The notes below the pieces were generated by a model, which ran no database searches, was not told the DNA's origin, and saw only the letters and a program-made list of their open reading frames with translations. A DNA stretch of 64,000 nt from Dyadobacter sp. UC 10 (lineage in GTDB: Bacteria > Bacteroidota > Bacteroidia > Cytophagales > Spirosomataceae), in assembly GCF_008369915.1 (NCBI RefSeq), contig NZ_VSRN01000001.1:1488001-1552000 (forward strand), written 5' to 3'. Positions 44,489 to 52,899 of the stretch are shown piece after piece. A program made the translations under genes and the position numbers. Numbering within the stretch: the first letter of the stretch is position 1; each line of letters begins with the position of its first letter.

Positions 44489-46186
44489 TTATTGAATCGT
44501 AACCTGTTCGCCCGTATTCCAAACGGACAAACCGCCGGATGAAATCTCCCAAATCGCAAGATTATACGTCCCAGCCCTGATCGTTCCAACCGGGCATAAT
44601 GCTTCGTTGCCGCCAAGTGGAAAAACGAACAGATACCTGTTTGAACCAGATTCCAGAAAAGCATATCTGCGATGGTTTGCAGCCGGGCCGGCAAGCAGGT
44701 TAATTCTTAAAACATCGGCTTCCAGGCTTGCCTTCGCTTTTGCATTCGCGGTAGCCGGCGCACCAGCCAAACGTACCTGATCTTCTTCTGGGTGAATGAG
44801 CGGAGCGGGAAGAGAATAAATCCCCAGGCTATCCACCTGTCTGAGCGTCGTTGCCAGCATCGTTTCAAAAGCACTGTTTTTTGTGGCTCCAAGTCCCACT
44901 CCATTGTGTTTTTGATTAAATGCAAATGCAGTCCGGGCATTGCTTGTGTTCTTGATAATAGGCAGATAGTTAACGATCGTTGACCACCAGAGCCCCGCCG
45001 ATATCAGGCACATTATACCAAAAAACCAGTAGCGGATCTTCACACTAAGCGCCTGTAAAACAATAATAAACACAACCGAAGTCATGACGGCCGGATACAT
45101 TTTATAGGTACTCCACAAAATGATATGCGGATCAAAGCGGGTCCTGAAAAACACCACCATTCCCATACTGATCAGCACATAAATCAATATAGCAAGCCAG
45201 AATGCGTTCCAGCGAAGATCTGTATTCCGGATGTTGTAAATATGCGCGAGGTACCTGCCGGCTTTATCAGGAATCCACCGGCCCCAGAATGCAGAAACGG
45301 ACAGAACTGCGATGGTCCAGGTAGCGAAGACCGAGAATAATACAAACCCCGTAATCGTAGGGATGATCATTCTTCTGGCGAATCCAACATTCGCGAAAAT
45401 ATCGAAATCGCCACCCAGCATTGTAAAAAATGCGATGAATGTGCGCAGCGGATTTTCGAGCACGTAGCTGAATGCTTTGTCATTACCCTGCACGAAGTCG
45501 GGCCCCTGAAAATACAGGTAAATAGAAATAGCGCCCGCACCGAGCCAGATGAAAGACGATTTCCAGCGTTGCTGCAAAAGCAATAGTACCAGTCCCGACG
45601 GCCATACTACCATTCCATTTCCCATACTGAAAGTGTCCAGACAGGCAACTGCCACAGCCAATGCAAAAGCAGGTACATTTCGCTTGACCAACAAATAAAA
45701 GCTGGCAACAGAAAGCATAATCACCATTTGATACTGCATGGACATGATCGTCATGAAAGTACCGGCGTATGCCTGAAAGTTAAAGATCAAAAATGCGATG
45801 GGCAGAATAAAGTACCATTTACCTCCCTGCCGCAGGTAACCGCGGACGATAAACAGAAATATGATCAGCACGCTCAGGTTGCCTGCGAAAAGCAAATCCT
45901 TGAAATTAAGCTTGCCGGTAAGGTAATACTGCGCCAGGACTATCAGCCGGGCTGTGAAAACACGATGCTCATTATTAGGGCGGATAAATGCCTCCCATTT
46001 CCCGTATAAAGTGCTTGATTTCAGCCAGTTTACTAAAAAGTAGGGTATATTCTCAACATCATCGAACCAGGGAATATTGATACTGTTTTTGACGATAATA
46101 TAATAGAATCCACCAATCACGCTGAGCGTCAGGATACCTGTTACATATTGAGAAAGCGTCTCCTGCTTTTTATTCAAACTATTCAT
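44489..46186 (-). CDS. GT-C-like polytopic membrane protein, unassigned
   Basis: 565 aa with about 11-12 membrane helices and a soluble C-terminal part of about 130 residues that ends in a beta-rich segment. After the first helix there is an acidic pair in INIPWFDDVENIPYF (Asp42, Asp43) and then NNEHRVFTARLIVLAQYY. An Asp-Asp in the first extracytoplasmic loop is the hallmark position of GT-C glycosyltransferases that use polyprenyl-phosphate sugars. No known subfamily was recognised. The 8-nt overlap with the upstream membrane-protein gene and the GtrB-like gene downstream support a role in the same pathway. Confidence 0.72.
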   Translation of the reverse strand: MNSLNKKQETLSQYVTGILTLSVIGGFYYIIVKNSINIPWFDDVENIPYFLVNWLKSSTLYGKWEAFIRPNNEHRVFTARLIVLAQYYLTGKLNFKDLLFAGNLSVLIIFLFIVRGYLRQGGKWYFILPIAFLIFNFQAYAGTFMTIMSMQYQMVIMLSVASFYLLVKRNVPAFALAVAVACLDTFSMGNGMVVWPSGLVLLLLQQRWKSSFIWLGAGAISIYLYFQGPDFVQGNDKAFSYVLENPLRTFIAFFTMLGGDFDIFANVGFARRMIIPTITGFVLFSVFATWTIAVLSVSAFWGRWIPDKAGRYLAHIYNIRNTDLRWNAFWLAILIYVLISMGMVVFFRTRFDPHIILWSTYKMYPAVMTSVVFIIVLQALSVKIRYWFFGIMCLISAGLWWSTIVNYLPIIKNTSNARTAFAFNQKHNGVGLGATKNSAFETMLATTLRQVDSLGIYSLPAPLIHPEEDQVRLAGAPATANAKAKASLEADVLRINLLAGPAANHRRYAFLESGSNRYLFVFPLGGNEALCPVGTIRAGTYNLAIWEISSGGLSVWNTGEQVTIQ

Positions 46187-47618
46187 TCTTTTCCGACATT
46201 ATAATCGCAATCCTGCCATAATACCCCGCCATGCATTTGTTCCACCAGTGATCAGGATTAGTAGTAATGTCATCTTCCACATAAATGGAAAATGCTTTGG
46301 AACGGATCGGAGGCAGATAGACCGTTTCGTCTGTACCGCTTTTTAGAAGTGCATACCGCTCGTACATTTCCTTGTCGTAGGCTGCTGCTTTGCCTTTTAT
46401 CCAGTCGGTGTAGATCAATCTGACATTCGGACTCCGGTAGAAGGAAAGCGCGACAGAGGCCAGCAGGATCACATATAAACCGACAAACCGCACGACTGTA
46501 AACTGAAAGAAAACAAGGCGTTTTTGTTTGAAATAATGAAAAACAACGCCCCAGATATAAAACCAGCCTATCAGAAAAAAGAAATAAGCGCTATTTACCA
46601 CACGATGCGTGGGTTCGATCCCTACGCCGTAATAGGAGGGAAAGAGCTGCGCCGAAAGTACGCCGATAAACACCAATACCGCATACCACACGGGGATTGA
46701 AAAGTAATTCCGCGCACCTTCCGATAACCGGGACATCACTACCAGCCAGATTGCCGTGAAAAACACCAGCGGCGTTCTGAAAACCCAGTCAAAACCCAGT
46801 ACTGCCAGTTTTTTAATCGTTGAAATAGCGGAAAAAGGAATGTTGCCGCCCAGCGGATTCCCGCCCATTCGTGCCTGGTTTCCCGGAGAACCCAGAAGAA
46901 GATAGCTTGAAATAGCTGCTATCACGAGCATTGAAATCATGAAAGCGTCGACCTTACGATAAAAAATGAGCCGGTATAACCACCAGGCTCCCACCAATAA
47001 CACCATCGTAAGCATATTCTGCTCACTCGCCCCGATCACCGCAAACACCAGAAAACCGGCGAGAAAACCGACCAAAAGCTTCGCCGACTGCGTATCCTGG
47101 CGGTACCACCGCAATACCATCACGAGCCAGAAAAGTGTCAGCATATTAGGTACCGAGTACGTCACAAATGCCGCCATCCAGTAAAATGCCTCCGCCAGAC
47201 TTGCCATTTTTAATACAAAAAGAAAAAAAACGACTCCTGCAAAACCCAGATGTGCGATGCGGGACAAGGTAGGCGTAAGATGCCTAAAGAGACTGTAAAG
47301 GGCAAAGATCGTTCCTGCTAAAAGCAAAACGGGTAATACCTTGAAGCCCGTAATAGAATGAAATAGCAGCGGATTGGTATGGTTCATAAAAACCCCGGAG
47401 TACCTGCCCGTCCAGGTTGTGTAATACAATTTCATTGCCTCGAACCAGCCTATTTTGAAGACGGTATCGATGTAGCAATAATCATCTGCTGCGGAGGGAT
47501 GGTTGTAGTAAGAGAGCGCGAGCAAGGGAACCAGCACAGCTATCATTAAACAGATGTTGATCCAGTTACCAACAGTCCTGTACTTTCTATAAAATTTATT
47601 CATTGACAATTTTTTCAA
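46179..47618 (-). CDS. GT-C-like membrane protein (DUF6056-like)
   Basis: 479 aa with about 12 membrane helices. The start at 47618 overlaps the preceding GT2 gene by 23 nt, while a start 15 nt later (47603) would reduce the overlap to 8 nt and is equally possible. After the first helix is an Asp-Asp pair in HPSAADDYCYIDTVFK, typical of DUF6056 and of GT-C enzymes, followed by TTWTGRYSGVFMNH. A long C-terminal loop after the last helix ends with ADD-like DTVFK-unrelated charged sequence. It lies between a GtrB-like gene and another GT-C-like protein, so it may move a lipid-linked sugar onto an envelope glycan. Confidence 0.75.
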   Translation of the reverse strand: MKKLSMNKFYRKYRTVGNWINICLMIAVLVPLLALSYYNHPSAADDYCYIDTVFKIGWFEAMKLYYTTWTGRYSGVFMNHTNPLLFHSITGFKVLPVLLLAGTIFALYSLFRHLTPTLSRIAHLGFAGVVFFLFVLKMASLAEAFYWMAAFVTYSVPNMLTLFWLVMVLRWYRQDTQSAKLLVGFLAGFLVFAVIGASEQNMLTMVLLVGAWWLYRLIFYRKVDAFMISMLVIAAISSYLLLGSPGNQARMGGNPLGGNIPFSAISTIKKLAVLGFDWVFRTPLVFFTAIWLVVMSRLSEGARNYFSIPVWYAVLVFIGVLSAQLFPSYYGVGIEPTHRVVNSAYFFFLIGWFYIWGVVFHYFKQKRLVFFQFTVVRFVGLYVILLASVALSFYRSPNVRLIYTDWIKGKAAAYDKEMYERYALLKSGTDETVYLPPIRSKAFSIYVEDDITTNPDHWWNKCMAGYYGRIAIIMSEKNE

Positions 47619-48546
47619 TAATGTATCGAGGACGGGCTTTCACTTCTTCGTAAATCTTTCCTATATACTCTCCTATCAATCCCAGCGCCATCATGTTGAA
47701 CCCACTGAAAAAAGTAAGTGGCAGCATGGTGGAAGTCCAACCCGGCACGGTACGCCCGATCAGAAAGGAAAAAAGAATGTAAACTACGATCAGCATCGCC
47801 ACTATAAAGTTGAACAAGCCGAAGTAGAGCACCAGCCGCATTGGAAAAGTGGAAAATGAGGTGATCCCGTTCCAGGCAAAGAGCAGCATTTTACTCAAAG
47901 GGTATTTCGTTTCGCCTGCCTGACGTTCGAGCCTGCTGTAAAAAACCTTTTCATTTTTGAAACCAACCAAAGGCACAATACCGCGCAGAAAGAGATTGAT
48001 CTCTCTGAAATTGCCCAGCTCCTGCAATACCCGGCGGTCCATTAAACGGAAGTCGGCGTGGTTGAATACCACAGGTACGCCCATTTTTTGCATTAAAACA
48101 TAAAACTTTTCGGCAGTAACGCGTTTGAACCAACTGTCGGAACTCCTGTCGCTTCGTACTCCGTATACAACCATTGCCCCTTCCCGGTGCTTTTCGATCA
48201 TTCCGGTAATGGCGTTAATATCGTCCTGCAAATCGGCATCTATGGTTATAAAGCAATCAAAATCGTCCACATGCTTTTCCAAACCAGCCATGATCGCGCT
48301 CTGGTGTCCGAAATTCCGGGATAGGCCTACGCCGATTACATTCGAGTCGGTGCGGCAAAGGTCTTCGATGATATTCCAGGTCCTGTCCCTGCTCCCGTCG
48401 TTTACAAAGCAGATCCGGCTATTTTCAGCAATCAACCCCTGCCTTTTGATATCGTTGTAATATATGTTCAGCTTGGAATAGGTCAGGTTCAGAATAGCTT
48501 CCTCGTTGTAACATGGTATTACCAGGAGTAGTCGTGCTGGATTCAT
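47596..48546 (-). CDS. GT2 polyprenyl-phosphate glycosyltransferase (GtrB/DPM-like)
   Basis: 316 aa from the ATG at 48546 (MNPARLLLVIPCYNEEAI). A longer frame would start with TTG. The GT-A part shows RICFVNDGSRDRTW and DCFITIDADLQDDINA. The C-terminus has two membrane helices (VLYFGLFNFIVAMLIVVYIL and TFFSGFNMMALGLIGEYIG). A -7-like TATTTTTG lies just upstream (48571-48578). It is a paralogue of the second GT2 in the run, so two lipid-linked sugars may be made. It begins 75 nt after the DMT transporter stop. Confidence 0.9.
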   Translation of the reverse strand: MNPARLLLVIPCYNEEAILNLTYSKLNIYYNDIKRQGLIAENSRICFVNDGSRDRTWNIIEDLCRTDSNVIGVGLSRNFGHQSAIMAGLEKHVDDFDCFITIDADLQDDINAITGMIEKHREGAMVVYGVRSDRSSDSWFKRVTAEKFYVLMQKMGVPVVFNHADFRLMDRRVLQELGNFREINLFLRGIVPLVGFKNEKVFYSRLERQAGETKYPLSKMLLFAWNGITSFSTFPMRLVLYFGLFNFIVAMLIVVYILFSFLIGRTVPGWTSTMLPLTFFSGFNMMALGLIGEYIGKIYEEVKARPRYIIEKIVNE

Positions 48547-48621
48547 ATAATGCTGTGTGGATTGAATCGACAAAAATAGCAGTAATAAGTTAATATGCTT
48601 CTTTTGACCCTTGCGTGCGTT

Positions 48622-49545
48622 CTATTTGCCCGCCTTACTGACCTTCCGGTTGCCTCCATCAAAAACACTTCCTGATAGCAGCGGATAAAGCAGTACTGCG
48701 AGAAGGATCAATGTGGTACCCCAATAAAATGCGGTTGTCATCCGCTCTTTCTCACCAAAAAATATAAAGGCCAGTGCGATGCCGTAAACCGGTTCCAGGT
48801 TGATAGTCAGGTTAATAAGGTAGGCTGAAAATTGTTTCATCAACTGTGTCGCCATCGTGCTTGCGTACACCGTGCAGATCCATGCGAGGAAGAGAATCCA
48901 GACCCAATCACCCGTTCCCGGCAGGTAAGGCGCGTTGCCTGTCCAGCCGAAAGTTTCGGCAACAACTAATGCAATAAGCGAAAAAACTGTGGCTCCTATC
49001 ATTTCGTAAAATGTAATGATATAGGCATCAATCCGCTGTACGAGCCTGCTGTTAGCCACCGTAAACATGGCAGCCAGCAATGCGGACGCCAATGCAAGCA
49101 GCAATCCGAGGGCGTGGTCAAATTCGAAACGAAATACTACATACAACCCTGCAAACGCCAGAATGCCCAACCCTACTTCCAGCGGCCGGATGCTTTTTTT
49201 ATTGACCAAAGGCTCAATAATGCTTGTCCAAAGCGAGGTAGTCGCCATGCCGGCCAGACAAACCGATGCAGTAGATACCCGCGCCGAGGCAAAGAATAGC
49301 ATCCAGTGTGCAGACAATACACAACCTATGGCCAGCATCCGGAGCAAATCCGTTGCGTGCGTTTTAAAGGTTTTCCGTTTAAGAAAAATTACAGCACCCA
49401 GACCGATTGCTGCAAAAAGCGTTCTGTATAAGACTAATGAAACAGGCGATATGGTAACCAGCAAACCGACGATCGCGGTAAATCCCCAGATCAATACCAA
49501 AAAATGCAGGTGCAGGTACGATCGTAATGTAGTGGACGATAACAT
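48622..49545 (-). CDS. EamA/DMT-family transporter
   Basis: 307 aa with about 10 helices and the twin EamA repeats (WGFTAIVGLLVTISPVSLVLYRT in the first half; LTINLEPVYGIALAFIFFGE near the end of the second). Many EamA proteins export metabolites, and some DMT relatives such as ArnE/ArnF flip polyprenyl-linked sugars. The position, 2 nt after the LptF/G-type gene and before the GtrB-like gene, makes a flippase-like role possible but unproven. Confidence 0.9.
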   Translation of the reverse strand: MLSSTTLRSYLHLHFLVLIWGFTAIVGLLVTISPVSLVLYRTLFAAIGLGAVIFLKRKTFKTHATDLLRMLAIGCVLSAHWMLFFASARVSTASVCLAGMATTSLWTSIIEPLVNKKSIRPLEVGLGILAFAGLYVVFRFEFDHALGLLLALASALLAAMFTVANSRLVQRIDAYIITFYEMIGATVFSLIALVVAETFGWTGNAPYLPGTGDWVWILFLAWICTVYASTMATQLMKQFSAYLINLTINLEPVYGIALAFIFFGEKERMTTAFYWGTTLILLAVLLYPLLSGSVFDGGNRKVSKAGK

Positions 49546-49547
49546 GG

Positions 49548-50630
49548 CTAACGTGGCAATGTTTTATATAAAACCACTCCTATGAATGAAAAAACGATAT
49601 TGGGAAGCCAAACGGCAAAAAGTGTGTTGATCGTACCAGCCTCGGCCACGCCTTTTGACAAAAGAAAGAAGAGGATATAAATAAACGCCAGCATAAAACC
49701 CAGCGCAATCTGCCAGCCCACCCCGCGCCTGCTTTTTCGGGCCGAAACAATCACTCCGATAGCGGTAAGTATCAGAATGGCAAATGGTTGCGTGAAACGA
49801 ATGTACTTTTCGATCAGGTAAACCTCCAAACCATCCGAGCCGCGGCTTTTCAACAGCCGGATATGGGCGTTCAATTCCGGCAATGTGAAGGTTTCGAAGA
49901 GGTTATAGTCACTCTGGAAATCCTTCGGTGAAAGATTGATCGTCGTATCGATCTCCATCCCGCTGCTCAGTTTTTCTCCGAGGCTGTCCAGTGTTCTGAC
50001 CTGGTAGTTTTGCAGCGTCCATTTCTGCTTCTTTTCCTGCCACACGATTTTATCAGCATAAAATTTCTGGATGAGTTCGTTGCCTCTGATCGTTTCCATC
50101 GTAAACTTGTTACCAGTGTTCGTGGAGCTATTGTAGCTTTCAAGATAGGCGTAAACGTCGTCTGAAATGGTAATATGGACGTTATGCCCGCTGAAATAGA
50201 ACTGGTCCTTGACGTAGGTCTTTTCAAAATTGTTCCTGATCTTATTCGCTATGGGCAATATCCACCCTACCTGCACAAATGTCATAATCCCTAGGATGGT
50301 CGCGCCGATCATATAAGGCAGCAGCAACCGCCCGAAACTGATCCCACTGCTCAGAATAGCAATAATTTCGGTTCGCGCGGCAATGCGGGACGTAAAAAAC
50401 ACCGTCGCGATAAACACCATCAGGGGACTGATGTAATTGATCCAGTAAGGTATCAGGTTGAGGTAGTAATCAATCAGGATCTCCCGCAGCGGGGCCTTTT
50501 TTTCAAGGAAGTCGTCTACCTTCTCGGTGTAGTCGATCATGCAAATGATCAGCACGATCACGAATGCTACGAAAACGTAGGTAATCAGAAAGTTTTTGAT
50601 CAGGTAGCGATCCAGGATTTTCAATCTCAT
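49548..50630 (-). CDS. LptF/LptG-family permease
   Basis: 360 aa. N-terminal and C-terminal membrane pairs flank a periplasmic beta-jellyroll domain of about 160 residues. Family segments are LKILDRYLIKNFLITYVFVA, IAARTEIIAILSSGISFGRL and RKSRRGVGWQIALGFMLAFIYI. LptFG with LptB extracts lipopolysaccharide from the inner membrane. A single LptF/G gene lies here, and the second partner must be elsewhere. It lies 13 nt downstream of the mntR-like gene. Confidence 0.93.
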   Translation of the reverse strand: MRLKILDRYLIKNFLITYVFVAFVIVLIICMIDYTEKVDDFLEKKAPLREILIDYYLNLIPYWINYISPLMVFIATVFFTSRIAARTEIIAILSSGISFGRLLLPYMIGATILGIMTFVQVGWILPIANKIRNNFEKTYVKDQFYFSGHNVHITISDDVYAYLESYNSSTNTGNKFTMETIRGNELIQKFYADKIVWQEKKQKWTLQNYQVRTLDSLGEKLSSGMEIDTTINLSPKDFQSDYNLFETFTLPELNAHIRLLKSRGSDGLEVYLIEKYIRFTQPFAILILTAIGVIVSARKSRRGVGWQIALGFMLAFIYILFFLLSKGVAEAGTINTLFAVWLPNIVFSFIGVVLYKTLPR

Positions 50631-50643
50631 GGCTGGTTATGTC

Positions 50644-51306
50644 TCATCGGCGCTGAACCAATAAATTTTTGGAAACCTCGAGACTGATAAACAACGACTC
50701 GCCCCCGTCTATTTGTACAGAAGCAGATTTATCATATTCATTAATTTCTTTCACTTGAATAACAGATCCCAGTTTAATACCCGACCTGTCCAAATGCTGC
50801 AAAAACGATGGCGCATGGTCCAGCACACCCATCATTCTCACTTTCTCTCCTACCTGCACGTCGGTCAGCACTTTGTAATCGGGTTCTGTTAAATTTCCTT
50901 TTGCGTCGGGGATCGGATCTCCGTGTGGATCGAATTTCGGATGTCCGAGATAAGTATCCAGTTTTTCCACTAGAATTTCAGAGGGAATATGTTCCAGCTC
51001 TTCTGCGATATCATGCACCTCATCCCAGCCAAAACCCAACTTTTCAACCAAAAAAACCTCCCAGAGCCTGTGTTTTCGGATTACTTTGATCGCAACTTTC
51101 TCGCCTAGTTCGGTCAGCGTGACGCCCTGGTATTTTTTGTAATTAATTAACCCTTTGTCTGCGAGCTTTCGCAGCATATCTGTCACAGAAGCGGCGCGGG
51201 TCGCGGTACTTTCAGCGAGCGCATTCGTGCTCACCTCCCCGCCGTCCCTTCCAGAAAGGGCATGAATGATCTTTAAATAATTTTCTTCTGTGAACGAATT
51301 CTGCAT
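50644..51306 (-). CDS. DtxR/MntR-family metal-dependent transcriptional regulator
   Basis: 220 aa from the ATG at 51306. The N-terminal winged helix (FTEENYLKIIHALSGRDGG, then ATRAASVTDMLRKLADKGL) is followed by the metal-binding dimerisation domain (LWEVFLVEKLGFGWDEVHDIAEELEH, then LDTYLGHPKFDPHGDPIP) and an SH3/FeoA-like C-terminus (HLDRSGIKLGSVIQVKEI). It likely senses Mn(II) or Fe(II). It diverges from mntH across a palindromic AT-rich operator and heads the long envelope-glycan run on the minus strand. The symbol mntR is supported by context only. Confidence 0.93.
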   Translation of the reverse strand: MQNSFTEENYLKIIHALSGRDGGEVSTNALAESTATRAASVTDMLRKLADKGLINYKKYQGVTLTELGEKVAIKVIRKHRLWEVFLVEKLGFGWDEVHDIAEELEHIPSEILVEKLDTYLGHPKFDPHGDPIPDAKGNLTEPDYKVLTDVQVGEKVRMMGVLDHAPSFLQHLDRSGIKLGSVIQVKEINEYDKSASVQIDGGESLFISLEVSKNLLVQRR

Positions 51307-51366
51307 TTCGAGAAAACCCGGATTTTGATCTGAATATAAGCAAAAGTACAATCCTGCAAGCGGAGT

Positions 51367-51396
51367 AAAAAAATTTAGACTAGGCTAAATTTTTTT
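51367..51396. promoter_or_regulatory. Palindromic operator between mntR-like and mntH genes
   Basis: Two exactly complementary 12-bp arms, AAAAAAATTTAG (51367-51378) and CTAAATTTTTTT (51385-51396), are separated by ACTAGG. The TTAG-n6-CTAA core resembles DtxR/MntR sites. It sits in the -33 region of the mntH promoter and about 60 nt upstream of the regulator start, so binding could repress both genes. Confidence 0.68.
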
Positions 51397-51408
51397 TGAG
51401 ATTTTTCT

Positions 51409-51416
51409 TATATTTG
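51409..51416 (+). promoter_or_regulatory. -7 element of mntH
   Basis: TATATTTG matches TAnnTTTG exactly and lies 41 nt upstream of the mntH ATG. The expected -33 region falls inside the operator palindrome. No TTG is seen there. Confidence 0.55.
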
Positions 51417-51456
51417 TTTTCGGCATTTAATTATTAATTCCGTAGGTTCACCCAAA

Positions 51457-52809
51457 ATGATTGACGGCTTAAAAGTGAAAGAGTTTTTACACAAAGAATC
51501 GTTAGATAATAAAGGGCAGCTCGCCTCTCTGTCGGAGGTACATTCCAGTATAGCGGTTCCCGAGGGAGCTGGTTTTTGGAAAAAACTGATGGCATTCACC
51601 GGCCCGGGCCTGATGGTCGCAGTAGGTTATATTGATCCGGGAAACTGGGCTACCGATATTGAAGGAGGATCGAGGTTCGGATATGCACTGCTTTCGGTGA
51701 TTCTGATTTCCAACCTTTTTGCGATGCTACTGCAGCATCTTTCACTTAAACTCGGCATCGCTTCCGGCAGAGACCTCGCACAAGCATGCCGCGACTACTA
51801 TTCCCGCCCGGTTTCATTTGTACTTTGGGTGTTGTCTGAAATCGCCATCGCAGCCACGGACCTTGCCGAAGTGATCGGTTCGGCAATCGCGCTCAACCTG
51901 CTTTTCGGCTTGCCACTGCCTGTCGGTGTGGTTTTCACCGCTTTTGACGTACTGCTGGTGCTGTATTTCCAACAAAAAGGGTTTCGGATTATCGAGAGTA
52001 TCGTGGCCGGATTAATGGGTATTATCCTGCTTAGTTTTTTGTATGAAATGATCGTTTCCCAGCCTTCAATGGCGGGCATAGCAAATGGATTATTACCAAA
52101 AACCGAGATCATTACCAACCCCGGCATGCTCTATATTGCGATTGGAATCCTGGGGGCGACCGTCATGCCGCATAACTTGTACCTGCATTCCAGTATCGTA
52201 CAAACCCGCGCCTTCCGCCGCGACGACGAGGGAAAACGTTCGGCCATCAAATTCGCAACGATCGACTCCACGCTATCGCTTGGTCTGGCCTTTTTTATCA
52301 ATGCTTCCATTCTGATCCTGGCAGCGACTGCATTCCACGCCAATGGACACTTTGAAATTGCCGACATTACCGATGCATACCACTTACTTGACCCCGTACT
52401 CGGAGTTGGCCTGGCCAGTATCTTTTTTGCACTCGCGCTGCTCGCATCGGGACAGAGTTCCACATTGACCGGAACACTTGCAGGTCAAATCGTCATGGAA
52501 GGCTTCCTGAATATCAGATTGAAACCCTGGCTGCGCAGACTAATTACACGTGGTATTGCGATCATTCCGGCACTGGTTGTTTCGATCCTGTACGGAGAAA
52601 AGGGAACTGCCGAACTGCTCGTTTTCAGTCAGGTTATTTTGTCCTTGCAATTGAGCTTTGCAGTAGTCCCACTCGTGTTTTTCACCTCAAAATCCAGCAT
52701 TATGGGGCGTTTTGCAAATTCCCGCGGGCTGACGGCAGTAAGCTGGATCATCACTTTGATAATCATCGCACTGAACGGTTACCTGCTTTTAAACACCTTC
52801 ACCAGCTAA
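51457..52809 (+). CDS. mntH: Nramp-family Mn(II)/Fe(II) transporter
   Basis: 450 aa with 11 helices. The metal-site motif DPGN is at residues 60-63 (VGYIDPGNWATDIEGG), and the helix-6 motif MPHN is at residues 237-240 (GATVMPHNLYLHSS). It also has the family loop SGQSSTLTGTLAGQIVMEGF. It imports Mn(II), possibly Fe(II), with protons. The regulator gene lies divergently upstream with an operator between them. The N-terminal 40 residues before the first helix are longer than usual and hydrophilic. The gene is followed by kup after 90 nt on the same strand. Confidence 0.96.
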   Translation: MIDGLKVKEFLHKESLDNKGQLASLSEVHSSIAVPEGAGFWKKLMAFTGPGLMVAVGYIDPGNWATDIEGGSRFGYALLSVILISNLFAMLLQHLSLKLGIASGRDLAQACRDYYSRPVSFVLWVLSEIAIAATDLAEVIGSAIALNLLFGLPLPVGVVFTAFDVLLVLYFQQKGFRIIESIVAGLMGIILLSFLYEMIVSQPSMAGIANGLLPKTEIITNPGMLYIAIGILGATVMPHNLYLHSSIVQTRAFRRDDEGKRSAIKFATIDSTLSLGLAFFINASILILAATAFHANGHFEIADITDAYHLLDPVLGVGLASIFFALALLASGQSSTLTGTLAGQIVMEGFLNIRLKPWLRRLITRGIAIIPALVVSILYGEKGTAELLVFSQVILSLQLSFAVVPLVFFTSKSSIMGRFANSRGLTAVSWIITLIIIALNGYLLLNTFTS

Positions 52810-52899
52810 CTTTCTTTTAACCCCAAATTAAATTTATCGGACAGAATATCTTCTTTGCATGCCGTTTCCTAACTTTCGCTGTTTTTTCAAAAAAAGTGA

